From positions 204,120 to 268,119 of the forward strand of contig SJOL01008837.1 of NCBI GenBank assembly GCA_004794785.1: DNA of 64,000 nt, read 5' to 3'. The notes below the pieces were generated by a model. The model was not told the origin of the DNA, ran no database searches, and worked only from the letters and a program-made list of their open reading frames with translations. The stretch's first letter is position 1. The number at the start of each line of letters is the position of its first letter. This DNA is from Opisthorchis felineus. Lineage: Eukaryota > Platyhelminthes > Trematoda > Opisthorchiida > Opisthorchiidae. Shown piece by piece: positions 23,682-36,562 of this stretch. A program made the translations under genes and the position numbers.

Positions 23682-26170
23682 GGTGTTTATTCCCAACTAG
23701 TGGGTTGCATACCTTCAGGCATGATCATAAAGTACAATCAGAAAAAGTGCATGACTGGTAGGGTTTGTAAGTACCGGGGATTTCGTGGAAAATGGACGGC
23801 GACATAAACAGTGGGCATTATCCAAAGTAGACTTGGTCACGCCTGAGGCGGCATAGGTAGGGAACCGAAATTACAAAGGCTCATTCTTTCTCATGGGGAA
23901 CATATCAGATGAAACAAGACACGATCGTTAAGATTTGACAGTGGCGGGCAAAAACAATACGAGGGAGGGCATAGCGAGAGGCTTCCTGCCTAATACATGA
24001 TAAAAATAATTTTAAAAAAACTTTAATCTGCGGAAAAAGTGGAACCAGAATAACGGATCAGGAGAGGGAGCAGAACTGGCACGATCTGACCGGCCGATTT
24101 GAACTGAAGCCTAAAACCTTTGCTGAGGCTTCCTAGCCTTGGGCTGTTGGGCGTATGGCCAGAGTCACGAAAAGCGTAAGTGGGGGACTATGCGGTACGG
24201 ATAAATGGTAGCAGAAAACTCAGAATCACCGTGTGCAGTGAAACTGGAGAGACTCAATAGTGTTGCTGCTGGAGCGGAGTCGGGTGTAAAAGGCTTTTTG
24301 GGAGAAGGAGTTCACGCAAACACACAAGAAGGAACGCGAACTTCACGAAAAATTACTGACTAGGTGAGGAGTACAAACTAAAGGACACCAAGATGTTTAG
24401 ATCCAATGGAAGGTTCAGCAGATTGGAATGAACGCCTCCAGGGGGCGGCTGCGACCAGATGAAGATTTTTATTGTGGTTGTAGGTAAGGGGACGAGTGGG
24501 CGAGAGGGCGCAATCAAAGTAGAAAGTGAGCAATTGCGGGTATGCTATCAAACTGGGTATGGCAGTGCGTGCCGTCACTGCACTGAGATACTTCAGTTTC
24601 TGGACAGCCCCGCGACGGACGTCGTGATTGAGGTAGTTGGGCTGGGATGTGCAGTTCTGTGAGCGGTGGGATGTAGGTTTGCCAAGGGATTCTGCGGGGA
24701 GAGCAAGACCAATGTAATGTCGTAGTTAGTATCGTTTTTTTGTCTGGCCGGGGGTATCTTCAGGTGTAATGCACAGATCGGGTGGAGTGGATAACGGCCA
24801 AACAGGACGTCCATAGCACGTATTACCGCAGGCCGAAGCTTGGGAAGAAGATGAGATGGGGTGAGATCAATAAGGCCTTGAGAGTTATAGGAGTCACCAG
24901 ACAGGATATAGTCCTTTAAGAAAAAACCGGAGCTTTTGCTACAGTTAGGGTGCTGACGACAAGTGGTTAAACGAGGGGGGATAACGATGTATCTGCACTC
25001 AGTAGTCTAGTCATCAAAGCCAAGCTGAGATTTCCAATATATGCTATTATACTACCTCAGACATAAGACAGTACGATGTAAGTAGGGAGAGAGGCGACGT
25101 GGTAAGGGAAACCAAACACTTTAGGACTTGCGTGGGTGAAACTTCTTAAAATGGTGGACTAGATTTCATGGAGGTTATTGGTGTGTTGGACAATACTGGG
25201 ACAATCTAGGATGGAAGGTGAACGCAAGAGGAATGGTCACTAGTCCCCGAAGTACTACTATCAGCTTCAGTCTAAAAGTGGTGCATGGCGAAATAGACTT
25301 TCGACGCCAGTCTCACACGCTGATGGTTGAGGGTTTGGAGTCTCTGTATATTTATATTGTATGTGTCCACTCCTTGGAGCAGCTGGTAGGTGTTTTGTTG
25401 TTTGGTTGAAGGGGTGGGTTTTGGTGCGGCGTAGCCTCGGTTCTGACGAGAGCAGCTACAGCCATGCACGTCGAAGTAGGCCACGGGCATCGCAGAGTAT
25501 CTTCAGGCCATCCCAGGTATATTGTTTTTTATTATTTTGACAGACGGAAGGCAAGTTTTTTCTCATCTATAGTTTATGGCGTTGGCAGATAAATAACCCG
25601 ACCGAGGCGAGTCCAGCACCAGCAGCATCAAACCGAAGAGATCATTGCTCTTTCTTTCAGTTTCCTGAATTCAAAGGCAGGCTTGGAACCACCGGCGATG
25701 AGCGATGCACCCGTGCTACTGGGGGGGGGGTGGCGGGTATACAAACGCACCATGGTGCAACGTAACGGGGCGACCCTCCTTGCAGGGCGTACCCGTCCAC
25801 CACACGAGGTTTTCATCCCTTATGCATGTTACCAGATCTGCAAGGTGGAAAACCATCCGAGCAGTCATAAATGCGGTTTGTGCATTATTAAAATACTCCA
25901 GCCACCAGCTTTTTCCGGTCGGGGGGAAAGCAAGGTCAGCAAAAACAGCTCAGTCAATTCGAACAAGCAAACAGCAAACAGATGCTGGTAAAGGCAAATC
26001 GCGGAGGAGGTAAGTAAAATGACAATTGCCAATGAGACAATGGGAATGGAATGGTGATATTCAGGGCGCGTGCACTATGGCTAAACGGTGACTGAGCGTT
26101 GGTGTGAGCTGCCATGTCAAGCAGAAGCGCACCGAGATGTTGCGTGTGTGAGTGTCTAGTGAGTAGTGGA
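23682..26170 (-). mobile_element. LINE-type 3' unit, copy 2 (longest solo copy)
   Basis: On plus it starts with TTTATTCCCAACTAGTGGG, the conserved 3' end of this family. It runs collinear with copy 1, then with the units in the inverted arms: shared blocks include CACCATGGTGCAA near 25750, CATGCACGTCGAAGTA near 25465 and the AAACAAGCAAACAGCAAA-type stretch near 25970. A run of ten Gs lies near 25722. Moderate divergence from the arms indicates an older insertion. A LINE ORF2 C-terminus lies upstream on the same strand (26507-26770) and may belong to the same element. Confidence 0.65.
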
Positions 26171-26192
26171 GCAAATCATCAGATGGATTTGG

Positions 26193-26207
26193 TATATATA
26201 TATATAT
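26193..26207. repeat. TA microsatellite
   Basis: A short pure TA tract lies at the 5' side of LINE copy 2. Confidence 0.8.
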
Positions 26208-26506
26208 TTCGGCGCATAATGCGCTCCAGTAATGAAGAAGAAGGCTGACTTTGGTTTGGTTTTTATCAGTTACAGTTAGGTCAAGAGCACCAGTCACTAG
26301 ACAGAGGTGATAGGGTAATCCGGGGTAGGAACTTGACTGGAACGAGGTATGGGTTGGCCGGGGAAAAAAAACAACCAGGCCAGTAACACAACATATTTAG
26401 ACCAAGTAAGCGTTTAAGTCCTACAGTGGCTTGAGACAAGTCAAGAGGTTAGGAAGATATGATAACAGGATCCTTTACTTGCCCAATAACTGTATCGTCG
26501 CTAAAC

Positions 26507-26770
26507 TCAAATGCGCACTGGATCCGATTCATAGAGGAGGTCGGGGGGCAGCTGGGTATTAAGTAAGGCGGAAGCAGTTTCGCACGTAAGGAATTTGTCC
26601 ACGGACTGAGAAAAAGTGTGATGATGCGTGATGTTTCGCAGCCGCCCAGGAAGGCTGTTCCAGATGCGAGCGTAGTAAACTGTAACGAAGTAGTGGCGTA
26701 GGTTTGTACGAGCTGGAGGACACACTAAGAGGTTGCAGGAGTTACGGAATCTGTAGCGAGGACGTCTTCA
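26507..26770 (-). pseudogene. LINE ORF2 C-terminal fragment
   Basis: The minus frame reads RYRFRNSCNLLVCPPART, then YFVTVYYARIWNSLPGRLRN and FSQSVDKFL. The basic stretch followed by F..V..Y..R.WNSLP is the standard C-terminal signature of CR1/Jockey-group LINE ORF2 proteins, after the reverse transcriptase. The frame upstream (to about 26890) shows related but broken coding. The reverse transcriptase itself is not present, so this is a 5'-truncated copy. Confidence 0.8.
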
Positions 26771-26899
26771 CAGAACGCCAGGTTGAAAAGGTTAAACAGG
26801 ACAGAAGCACTGCCTTAGGAGCCTGTCCCGAGACGTGGGACAGTACAACCGGAGAAGAGGGCATGGTTATTCTAGAAATCTCCTTATAGCTAGTGAAAC

Positions 26900-28730
26900 C
26901 TGTGGATCAGTGTCATTTTGGCGATCAGGTAGTTGGTGGTGTTAGACATCTACAACCGCATCATTACCAACAACAATAAGTCTGAAACACCCAAAGACGC
27001 AGTCTTTGTGTCGTCTACATTGTGACTAGTGTAATCGTGCTCTATCCTGGTTCATAGTGTAATAGGGCACGTCAAATGAGCTGTCTGATGAAGAACTACG
27101 CCTACTGAATGCCGCTGCCGACAAACTTCTTGCTGCCACAAACCAGAATTAGTCGCCAACTGCCAAATCTAGATTAGAAATAGCTAGAGCTAACAAACAA
27201 CCAAAAGCCGTAGTAACCAGCGTGAAACTGACACAGCTACCTTCTTCTTGATAGCGCCGGTTAAAAGGCGCAGCCATATCTCTCACTAGAATACCGTAAG
27301 TAAGTGTTCGGTTTGGGAATTGGGTGTTAGCTTGGTGTGTTTTGGCAAATTGTTTGCAATGCAGCGACCCTTCATGTAAGGCTATTAAATAAACAGGGCT
27401 ACGGAAACTTCTTTGAGAAAACCAATTCTCAGAAGGCACTCCAGTTTAACAAGATGAAGAGGCAGGTTAGCATACGACCCTCTGGTTATTGTGTTTATTC
27501 TTGTCTTGGATCTTAATAAACTTGTGAGATTGACCGCCCGGCTGTCTGATGCAGCTTGGCATGAACGCACATCTCAATCGTGTGTAACGTCAGCTGAGTG
27601 GGTAAGTGTTGACTTCGATTATAAGAAAGCACGAAAAACGTCTCGCATAAGTGCACACCTTAGAAGAGGTTGGTTAATTGTCTGCTATCAGAGAGGATAC
27701 ATAGTCGCTTGTAATAATGTCGCCCTTCTTTGTGAAGTAAGTTTTTAACTTTTAAGAAAGGGGTTATGTCACGCTGTCCAGGCGCGGGAGCTTCAGTTCA
27801 GTTGGATCTGTTTCGCAAAGAATTACCGTACTGCCTTACCTTACCGTTAACTTTGTAAACGTTAGTGCCACACCGGCTACAAATAACCTGCGGTGACCTT
27901 GAACCAAAAACCAATCTTCCGAGTTATGGTTCAAGCTGTATAATTTTCTGAATTTGGCCACCAGCGGACTTGTCATGCATAGTTTCTTGAATAACAGTGA
28001 TTTTGCTTTCCTATGCAGTACGTTTCATTGGTTCCAGGAAATGACGAGAAGTATTGCGATCAAAGGACGATAGTAATAGATACACCTACCCTTCGAGGCC
28101 GCGCAGCCGCCTGTTCATTGAATGTGACACAGGTTTTTTGATTTCCGCACATTAAAAGCCATAGAGCAAGTCGCACTTGCCAAAAGCTTCTTATCAAACA
28201 GCATATCAGGTCAATGGAAAGCATTTTCATTTAAGCATCCTGCCTATTCCAGCACTCCTCAGCATGCCATTTGGAATGTCTTCCAGATCACTGAATGGTT
28301 GATGCATAATCATGCTACTTGGAATTATGGTGATGTAAGCTGGGAGTAGTAAATTGGCTTATTAGTTATGTTTCGTCTCCGTTTGTGGAATAATCAGAAA
28401 ACAAATATCTAAGGTCATTCTAAACGGGAACTGGAGGTGGCAGTGCAGTGGAGGTTACCCTGTATTATAATAATTTCCCAGTTCACAGATGTCAAGCACT
28501 TTATACGTGTTACACGCTGGTTGAATTCCATAAATGTCCTCTTCGGTATTCATTGTTTCGTCTATGTCCATCCATTTTCCGTATTTCGTGGTCAAATGTT
28601 CTCTTTCAGTGAGACACCTTATTACGTCAAACGCATAGCCGCTCAGCTCTTCACTCATCTTCGGTGGCTTTCAGAGCACAGCTTGCGAAGAGCCTAGTGA
28701 TTAATTCGCCGGCGGAATTCGTTAATTCTA
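26900..28730. other. No gene recognised
   Basis: Between the two LINE C-terminal fragments there are only short ORFs on both strands with no family signature. No repeat shared with the rest of the window was noticed. Confidence 0.5.
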
Positions 28731-28739
28731 CTTCACCTG

Positions 28740-29110
28740 ACGTAACCCTCACTGAGGATGTCCAGCGAGCTGCTACGAAAATGGTTGCCGGCCTTAAATC
28801 CGTGGACTACGAAATGCGTCTCGCGGAGCTTGACCTCTTTCCCCTCGAGTATCGCCGCCTTCAAAGAGACCTGATTCTTACTTATGCTCTGTTTGAGCAA
28901 GGTTTGGCCAACAGGTTTTTCACCGTCAAGCCAGCAAGCACACGGCTGGGACACGGTGAGATTATTTTCAATCTCAGAGAGCACACTTTTATTAGGCAAA
29001 ATTTTTTCTCATTTCATGAAGTAGCTGCATGGAATAACCTTCCTCCGACGGTTGTCAACGCTCCTTTTAGAACCCAGTTCAAAGCACTATCAGACACTTT
29101 CCAATGCTAG
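28740..29110 (+). pseudogene. LINE ORF2 C-terminal fragment (second family)
   Basis: The plus frame reads [53 protein letters not shown] and [20 protein letters not shown] before a stop at 29110. This is the R..R.AT+++.GL...Y..RL..L.L..LE.RR..DL I..Y.. block of CR1/Jockey-type LINEs. It belongs to a different subfamily from the fragment at 26.5 kb and has the opposite orientation. The coding frame is intact over about 120 codons, but no reverse transcriptase precedes it, so it is a 5'-truncated insertion. Confidence 0.88.
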
Positions 29111-31008
29111 TCGTCGTTCTGGCAGACATACTGCCCCGCGTTGAGAACTTAAAGAGCAGTGCTACACCCTTTTTCGCTTGTGCCTTTCAGGTGAACGTCA
29201 GCCGCTGAACGACAAGAAGAAAACCGACCCGGAAAACTTGGGCAAAAGCCTCGATCATTTGTATCAATCCGTGAATCCGTGAATCCTCAGGATCATGTCT
29301 GTTGGTAAGAAACACCAAAGTAAGGCTACAAGACAGCTGGAAGCTTGAAATTAATAGGCGTTTGCTGAAAAGGGCCCTTTTTACAGGCAAATTTTACATC
29401 TTTTGAAAACGCGAGTGACACACATGGGGACACCAAGTCACAATCACGGCCACATCTATCTTCCTTTGTCGGTGATTTGTGCGTCCCAAGCTGTCCGTCT
29501 ATCCGCAATTCAAATGCTTGAGATTCAGTCGACAAGCACCCAATTTCATACAGCTTCTCTCAAAACAACTGTATACCGCCTCCGTTGTGTGGCTGTGATA
29601 ATATTTAAAAGGAAGCGCTTATTTACTCCTAAGTGATGCCAAATGGCGGAGAACCTGATTGTTTCCAGCAAACCTGTTTGATATTGTGGTAGACAAATAT
29701 TTTGATTTCCAACCAAAATGAGCAGAGAGAAATTTGCTCCGGTCAAAAAGTCCGAGTACATCGCTCTCTTTTCTTTTGATTTCCAGCTTTCAAAGCGAAA
29801 ACATTCCAGGTGTAAAAAGAACACACAAGCACTGGTGCAGAAGAAATATCTCTGCGGTATGTCCCAAGCTTTATCAAAACAAACTGTTTCCGTCTGCATT
29901 GTCCACCAGCACTTCGCACCAGATGATCGAAACGGTGCGTGAAACCGGTGAACCGTGGTCTTGGTTCTGAGGCCTTGACATGAATATTTCAAAAGTCAAG
30001 CTCCGCACGTTGGTGGGGGGTACGCATCAAAATTGAACAAAAAGCAGGAAGTTTTGCCTACGTACACCCTTGCAGGTGCAGCACAATTATGTGAGAAATA
30101 TACTTGCCTTCTACTGAAAAACTGCTCACGAGCAAGGCTTCACAAATGCTGTAATTATAAGATGGCGCACGTCCACTGATAACCTCCGTGAATGACCGAC
30201 CGCCCATAGATCTTCCTGAATATATCACTTAAATTTGGATTGCAGCGCAATGGGGATATATTCTTTCCATAAAAGACTAATCAAACCACAATCTCATTCC
30301 CTCTCGTTTTGCCTTGTATCGGGCATTTTAATTTTGTGGTTAAAAACTGTGCAGTCTACATGTGCGCCCAAGTCTCCGGACCGCAATGGACGGGAATGTG
30401 GTTGGATAGAAGATTACTTTCGCCAAAAAGGAATTGCAGTTGGCTGACGCACAACCGGACCCCACGAATAAAGTTGAAGCAAAACATAAAGTCGACGGAA
30501 ACTGAGACTGCGCCTACCTGATGAGCCCCAAGAAGGCCAAAACTGATTGGGAGTTGTCGAAGGACTTTCAGCAACCCTGTGAGTAGTTTCATTTATGAAA
30601 AGTCGTTAGTACTTTAACCGGTGCAAGTCTTAGTATAGATTAGCAGTCAGACAGATCAGATTTGCTATTTTGGGGAGATTTAGCGCGGTACACACGCTGA
30701 CGCTCTTGAATACACAGCTTAGTCAAAAGCGTTTCAGCGGCTGCCAAATTATGGAATGCACAGGTTCAGTAGTGCCTACTCAGTGGAGATGCTTTGAGCT
30801 CCAGTCGCCATATGTAAAGTATTGTACACACATACACACACACATACAAAAAGTATCAAAGTGCGCGGGAAAGATGAATGTTGGACAGTTTGCTTGAAAA
30901 ATTGCTCGTTAGAGATGGGAATGAAGGCGAGGGAGTGGGGTTCGAATAGCGGTCGCAACGAGGCGGAACTGAGCAGCGAAACACAAGCAGACAAACTTCT
31001 CGGTGAAA
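29111..31008. other. No gene recognised
   Basis: An open minus stretch of 148 codons (29546-29992) has no recognisable family and is opposed by open plus frames. An AC-rich microsatellite lies 30825-30846. No splice-bounded exon can be supported. Confidence 0.5.
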
Positions 31009-31328
31009 TGGTGAAATTCTGACGCTTTCCATGTTGGACGCGGTGAATGTCTGTCTCAGAGAAAGCTGAATGGTTCAATAAATTTCGGTCACACCTATTT
31101 CACATCTGTCGCACTTGGGTTTCATTCTTCGTTGATTGCGCAAGTAGGGTCCTTGTGACAAGTTCCAGAGATATTTTTATGATTTTTTTGCTCGCATGTC
31201 TGGCATGCATTGGTGGCACAGATCAGGGTAATGATCTCGGGAAAAGTAGTGATGGCTTTGACAGCGTCCAACTCATAACTGAGTTTTCGTGCGTCAGACA
31301 ACAGACCATCCTGGGCATTTGTGATAAT

Positions 31329-34300
31329 AATAATAGGTTTATTTTCCAACTTGTAGGGAACATGCCAATAGAGGCATGATCCGGCTGTTACAACCTGAAT
31401 GCGGTGGGCAACAACACAACGGGGAAGGAAGCCCAACCGACAAGACACGCTTATTACGTGAAAAGTCACTTCGGCTGTGGGAACCAGAAGAACTAGAATA
31501 ATGGGGCACGAGGTACGACTGGTCTAATGATGAAGCCGTTTGACTTGAAATAAAACTGAAAATCGTTGCTGGCCATGAGCGACCTTTGGCGGTTGAGTAA
31601 ATGGCCAGGGTCACAAAAAGCAAAATGGAGATGGCAATGGAAGAATGCGAAGTGAAGACAAATGACAAGTTTTTTCTCAAAAATATTGTTTAAATTGAAA
31701 CTAATTAGACTGACTGGTGTCACTGTTGTGGGGAAGTCAGGTGTAAAGGATAGTCTTGCTGAAGAGATAGGGCCAATGCATTGGGCTAAACGAACAACGC
31801 GAATGAAATCGAACTTGTGAAAGAGGCAAAACGAAATTGCAGCAAGAATCCAGGTAGGTTAAATCCGAACGAAAGGTTCAGCGGGCTAGAATAAACCTGT
31901 CCAAGAGGCCGTTGGGATGGGTGAAAAATTCGCTCGTAGCTGCAACTACGAGCTTCAGTGAGCGAGAGGTGAAGGTCGAGGATAGGAGGAAAATAGTTGT
32001 GGGAGTGCCATCAGACTGGGTATGGCAGTGGCGTATCATTATTGCACTGACATACTTCGGTTCCTGGACGGTCTCCTAATGGACGTCGAGGTTGCGGCAA
32101 TTGGACAGGGGATGGGCATTCCTGTGGAGGCTGAATCTGGGTTAGACGGGAGGATGGACACATGTAAAGCCTGGCTGATTTAGAGCCCCTTGTAATTTCG
32201 ACCCAGTTAGAGGACAACGTGGGTGTGAACCAAGGACCAGCCAGATTGAATGATTGATGGTTATACAGTGTTTGCAGCAGCTACTTCCGAAGTTCAAAGC
32301 TTGGGGAGAAAGAAGAATGATAAAGAAACAGGATGAGAGCATTAACGTCTGCTGAGTTCCGGCGATGCATTAAATAAAACGGTGTCCAATAGAAAAAATA
32401 GTCTAAAACGGATGACGCCAAGTTAATGAACCTATGAAAGGGTGCATTCTTGTCGGCTGGCCTAGCAGCTAAGGACTGGCTGAGGTTGCCGATGTAGTAT
32501 AAGGACACAACAAATTATGCTCGGGGAGTATGCAGCACATTCAGATCCCGATGCAAGAGACTATCAGTTGTGGTACGAGTTGTGTCTCGTGTTTTCACTG
32601 AGCGCCAGCCAATCAGAGGGCGCAAGGCTACCGCAGGAGTAGTTGCGTGATTGTGGGAAGGTGAGGACTTAGCCACCGAGGTAGCGAGCAAGGCGAGTCG
32701 TCGGACTCGTTGGTACGGGCGATGACAGGATGAGATGGACAGGGAGATGAATAAGTTTCTCGATCTGCTAACGAATCTAATCAGAAAGTCTCCGCTGTGC
32801 AAGGGTCGGGGGGTTAATGTGAAGAAGGACAGCAGACAGATAATGATTGGTTGAGCGAGAGCTTCCGAGATAATGGATAAGAATTGTCGTGTAACTGGAA
32901 GCTGCTACACGCGCACGTTCGACAATCCCGAATATCAGAAGGAAGAATTGGGTTTGTAATTCTACGCGTCACTCAAAGTCCCGTATCGGGAACCTCAACA
33001 GTACTCAATTGTTCACGCTCGTAGCGTCAACAAGTGCACAGGTCTGTTACTGACCGGCGCAATGAAGTGTCAACGTCAGCACGCTAAACAACGGCGAGCG
33101 GAATTATGTCTCAGTAGTGTGGATTGCGGTCGTCCCTTCCGACGATAGTCTCGTGACTCGCATTGGGCTTGCGATTACAAGGAACAAGTCAAAGCAGGCT
33201 CGTCAAACGCGATACTAACGTGCATGGGTAAGTAGGTCAGCTGCGCACATTCACACACAGACACACAAGTGTCAGACGGGATGGCCTCTGCGGCAAGGTG
33301 AGTGGCGGATATGGATAAGCGAAACAACTGGAGATCCAAAGTACATTGGCGGAGTAAGCAAATAAATGGAAGGAATTATCATAAGGTCAAGTTAGAAGCA
33401 ACATGAACAAACAGGTAAGAGTCATCGCTAGTGAATAAATCACTGCTGTCAGCTCCAGGCAACGACTGGTGCATGGTAAAAAGATCCAACGGGAGCTAGC
33501 CGTAACTGCTCGTATTCAGGGAATAATGTCTTCATATTTTGTATGTGTACGGTCCCTGTGTGGAACAAGCAGGAAGAGCGTGTGTCATGCCTGGCTGATG
33601 AGGTGGACTAAGGGTGGTGCAACCACAACTAAGACGAAGGTGGCAACGCCTTGCACGTCGACGTTATCCGTGAGACTCGCACAGTATCTCCTGGCTACCC
33701 CAGGCATTTTTTATGAACCAGGCGAAAGGGTAGTTGCCATTTGCTTGTATTTCATGGCTTTGCCAGATAAATTACAACCGGTACAAATCCAAACAAGCTC
33801 CAGACGAACCACAACGGTGCTCTTTTGTGTAGTTCCTGAATTATAGGCCAGGCTCAGAACCACCGTCAATGGGCGCCGCACCCGTGCTAATGAAGGGATG
33901 GTGAGTATACGAACACACCATGGTGCAAAGTAGCAGGGCGACCATCCCTCCGAGCATACAAGTCCGCCATAACAAGGTTTTCATCCCTAGTGCATGCAGG
34001 GTGACAAGCCACCAAGCAGTCATAATTTCGGCTTGTGCCTTTATGGAGAACTCTGGCTACCAGACGTTTTATCTGGTCGGGGGAAGCCAGGTCAGGAAAA
34101 AAGCTCAATCAGCTCAAACAAGCAAACAGCAAATAGCCGCCGGTAGAGGCAAACGAAGGGACAGCTACCTTGGGCCATGGGAGAAGAATGGGGACGTCCA
34201 GATCATGTGTACTATGTTAAAACGACCACGAAGCCTTGGTGTCAGCCGCCACGTCAGGCAGAGTTGCACCAAAGTGTTATGTGTGTGTGAGCGAATAGGC

Positions 34301-34395
34301 TTGGAACCAAGCAAGCATTTCCTTCGTTGCGCATCTTCATACACACTAGTTGATATGCGTGCACTGCGCGTGATCAGAGGACGCTGAAAGTTTCT
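31329..34395 (-). mobile_element. LINE-type non-coding unit L in the left arm
   Basis: The 3' end on minus lies at about 31329, flanked by a short ATA/ATT tail (GATAATAATAATAGG on plus). It is collinear with copy 2 at 23.7-26.2 kb, including the block CACCATGGTGCAA near 33917. It is also an inverted, clearly diverged copy of 34590-36375 in the same arm. The mirror copy in the right arm is about 47768-50834. Confidence 0.7.
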
Positions 34396-34589
34396 GAAGA
34401 GTGAGGAAATAAGGATTCAGTTTGGTAGATGTTAGTTAGACCTAGGCACAGCAAAGCACCAGACATAAAATAGAGCTGACAGACATATTCAGGGATGGAA
34501 CCCGTATGGAAGGAGCAAGGAAAAAGTTGTCCGGGCACAGAAGCTTAAGGCCGAAGGCAAGGAAATATAGCGGGGTCAGTGGAGACTGG

Positions 34590-36375
34590 CACGTTGTTAT
34601 TTGTCTGTAGCTGGATTGGACTTGTCACGGTTGTCACTTGTCTGGCAACACCAAGGAACACAAACGAATGACAGCAGTCCTTTCGTTTTTTTTTAAAAAA
34701 TATTCATGGGTAGCCTGGAGGTAATGAGCGAGGCTCACGGCTAACATCGACGTATAGGGCGTGGCCACCTTCGTCTTAGTTGGGTTGCACCACCCCAATT
34801 CCACTTCATCATCCAGACATAACACACACGTTTTTTGAAGCAATCATATACACATAAAGGGTAAATTTCTCATCATTTCCTGATTATCAGTAGTCACAGT
34901 GAGCACCTAATGGCTGCTTTTGCCATGCACCATTCGCTTCTTGGAGCTGACAACAGTGACAGCAGTGACCCGGTGACTGGCCACCCATACTCTTACCTTC
35001 CTGTTGAGTTGAGGTAGTAGATTCCAGTTAAACTATGGTTCTTATCCATTATCTCGGAAGCTGTTGCCCAACCGCTTATTATTTGTCTGCTGTCCCTGTT
35101 TACATTACCACTCCCTTTCCACAACGGAGATCCTTTGGTTGGATGATTTTTTGCTCAGCTAAAAACTACCGCTATGCATTCTCACCATGTGATTACCCGT
35201 TCCAGCTAGTCCAACGGCTAGCCACCCTGCCTCGGCGGCTAAGTCCTTACCTTCCCAAAATTCGGCACCTACTCTGGCCCAGCTAGTACTTGGCTTCTAG
35301 GTCAGCCAACAAAATCCACCTCTTCCCGGGTTGGTTTAGTTTGTTGTCATCCGCTTTTTTTTCTATTCAACACCGTTTTATCTGATGCCTCCTGGCACTC
35401 ACCAAATGCTACTGCTCTCATCCTATTCCTTCCTCATTCTCCCTCTGCCCAAGCTTCAAACTTCGATGAAGTTGCGCAAACGCCCCGTGCAACCCTTATT
35501 TATTCAATCTGGCTTGTCCGCGGTCCACACTCACATGTCCTCCCACTGATTGGAAATTTCCCGTGACTCTGCATCGGCCTGACTCTACTAGTGTCAATCT
35601 CCTCGTCTAACCCGAATCCGGCTGCCACGGGAATGCGTATCCTCTGTCCGATTGCGGCAACCTTGACGACCGTTACGGGGCTGTCCAGAAACCGAAGTAT
35701 GTCAGTGCAGTGATGGCATAGCACTGCCATACCCTGTCTGATGGCACTCCCGCAACTACTTTCCTCAGAATCTCGACCGCAGCCTCTTGCCCATTCGAGC
35801 CTGTAATCGCAACCACGAACAAAATGTTCACCTGGGCCCAAAAGCCTCGTTCTAAACCGCTAAACATGTCGTTCGGACTTAACCAACCTGGATTCCTGCC
35901 ACAATTTCGGTTTGCCTCTTCCAAAAGTTCAAATTCATTTGTGGTGTTCGGTTGGCCCCATGCATTTGCACCATCTCCCCATCAACACTACCTCTTACAC
36001 CTGACCTCCCTGCAACAGTGACGCCAGTGAGTCTACTCAGTTTCAATTTAAACCATATTTTTGAGACAAAACTTGCCATTTGACTCCAGATCGAATTCTT
36101 CAACTTCCATCTCCATTTTTGCATTTGGTAACCCTAACCATTTACTCGTCCGCCCAAGGTCACTCATGGCCTGCAACGGTTTTCAGTTTTAGTTCAGGTC
36201 AGCAGGCCTCATCTTTGAACTAGTCGTGCTTCATGCCCATTGTCCTCCTTTTTTTCGGTTTCCACACCTGTTGTGACTTTTCACATAATAAGCATGCACA
36301 TTGTGTTTTTACCTGCCGCGTTCAGGTTGTAACGACCTGATCATGTCTCAATCAGCATGCTTCCTACAAGTTATT
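34590..36375 (+). mobile_element. LINE-type non-coding unit R in the left arm
   Basis: On plus it ends CTTCCTACAAG followed by an ATT tail at 36361-36388. It is an inverted homologue of unit L: the block beginning CGAAAGG at 33723 reappears in reverse complement at 34620-34690, and the GGAGCTGACAACAGTGAC stretch near 34936 pairs with 33445-33480. Divergence from L is far higher than between the two arms. The mirror copy in the right arm is about 45788-47573. Confidence 0.7.
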
Positions 36376-36379
36376 ATTA

Positions 36380-36522
36380 TTATTATTAATGCTCAATGTT
36401 TATGACAATGTCCCCTTTCCGAGCATTACCCTGTACCTACAAACCCCGCCAGTCATTTTTTTACTCTGACTGTAACATTATGATCATGCCTGACGGCATG
36501 CCAACCACCATTTGGGAATACA
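36380..36522 (+). repeat. LINE 3' terminal fragment (about 140 bp) at the inner end of the left arm
   Basis: It reads from GCTCAATGTTTATGACAATG to TTTGGGAATACAC and is the same 3' end as at 23682 and 52411 (minus there). It is joined directly to the ATT tail of unit R and is followed by a pure ATT microsatellite. Confidence 0.75.

Positions 36523-36562
<40 letters not shown>
36523..36562. repeat. ATT microsatellite, LINE 3' tail
   Basis: About 12 tandem ATT units directly follow the LINE 3' end. It is present beside the left arm only; the right arm has a T-rich stretch (CTTTTTTTACG on its 3' side) instead. Confidence 0.9.

Larger units (their letters stand above)
31009..36521 (+). repeat. 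Left arm of a 5.5 kb near-identical inverted repeat
   Basis: The arm pairs with 45641-51154 in reverse complement; paired positions sum to about 82163 throughout, so there are almost no net indels. Translated stretches in the arms differ by single residues only (for example RSHLFH against RSPLFH and LCVCERIG against LCECERIG), suggesting identity above 99 percent. Homology starts at TGGTGAAATTCTGACG and ends at TTTGGGAATA. No functional ORF is seen; long open frames appear in mirrored pairs because the DNA is duplicated. Confidence 0.95.

Noticed and set aside
29546..29992. 148-codon minus frame
   Set aside because: No recognisable domain, opposed by open plus frames, and no convincing exon borders.
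31047..34387. Several 100-155 codon frames in the arms, each present twice
   Set aside because: They recur only because the arms are inverted copies. The sequence corresponds to non-coding LINE-type 3' units, and overlapping frames on both strands are open.
36523..36562. ATT repeats considered as part of a CRISPR or satellite array
   Set aside because: A pure trinucleotide tract directly after a LINE 3' end is a retrotransposon tail or microsatellite; there are no spacers.
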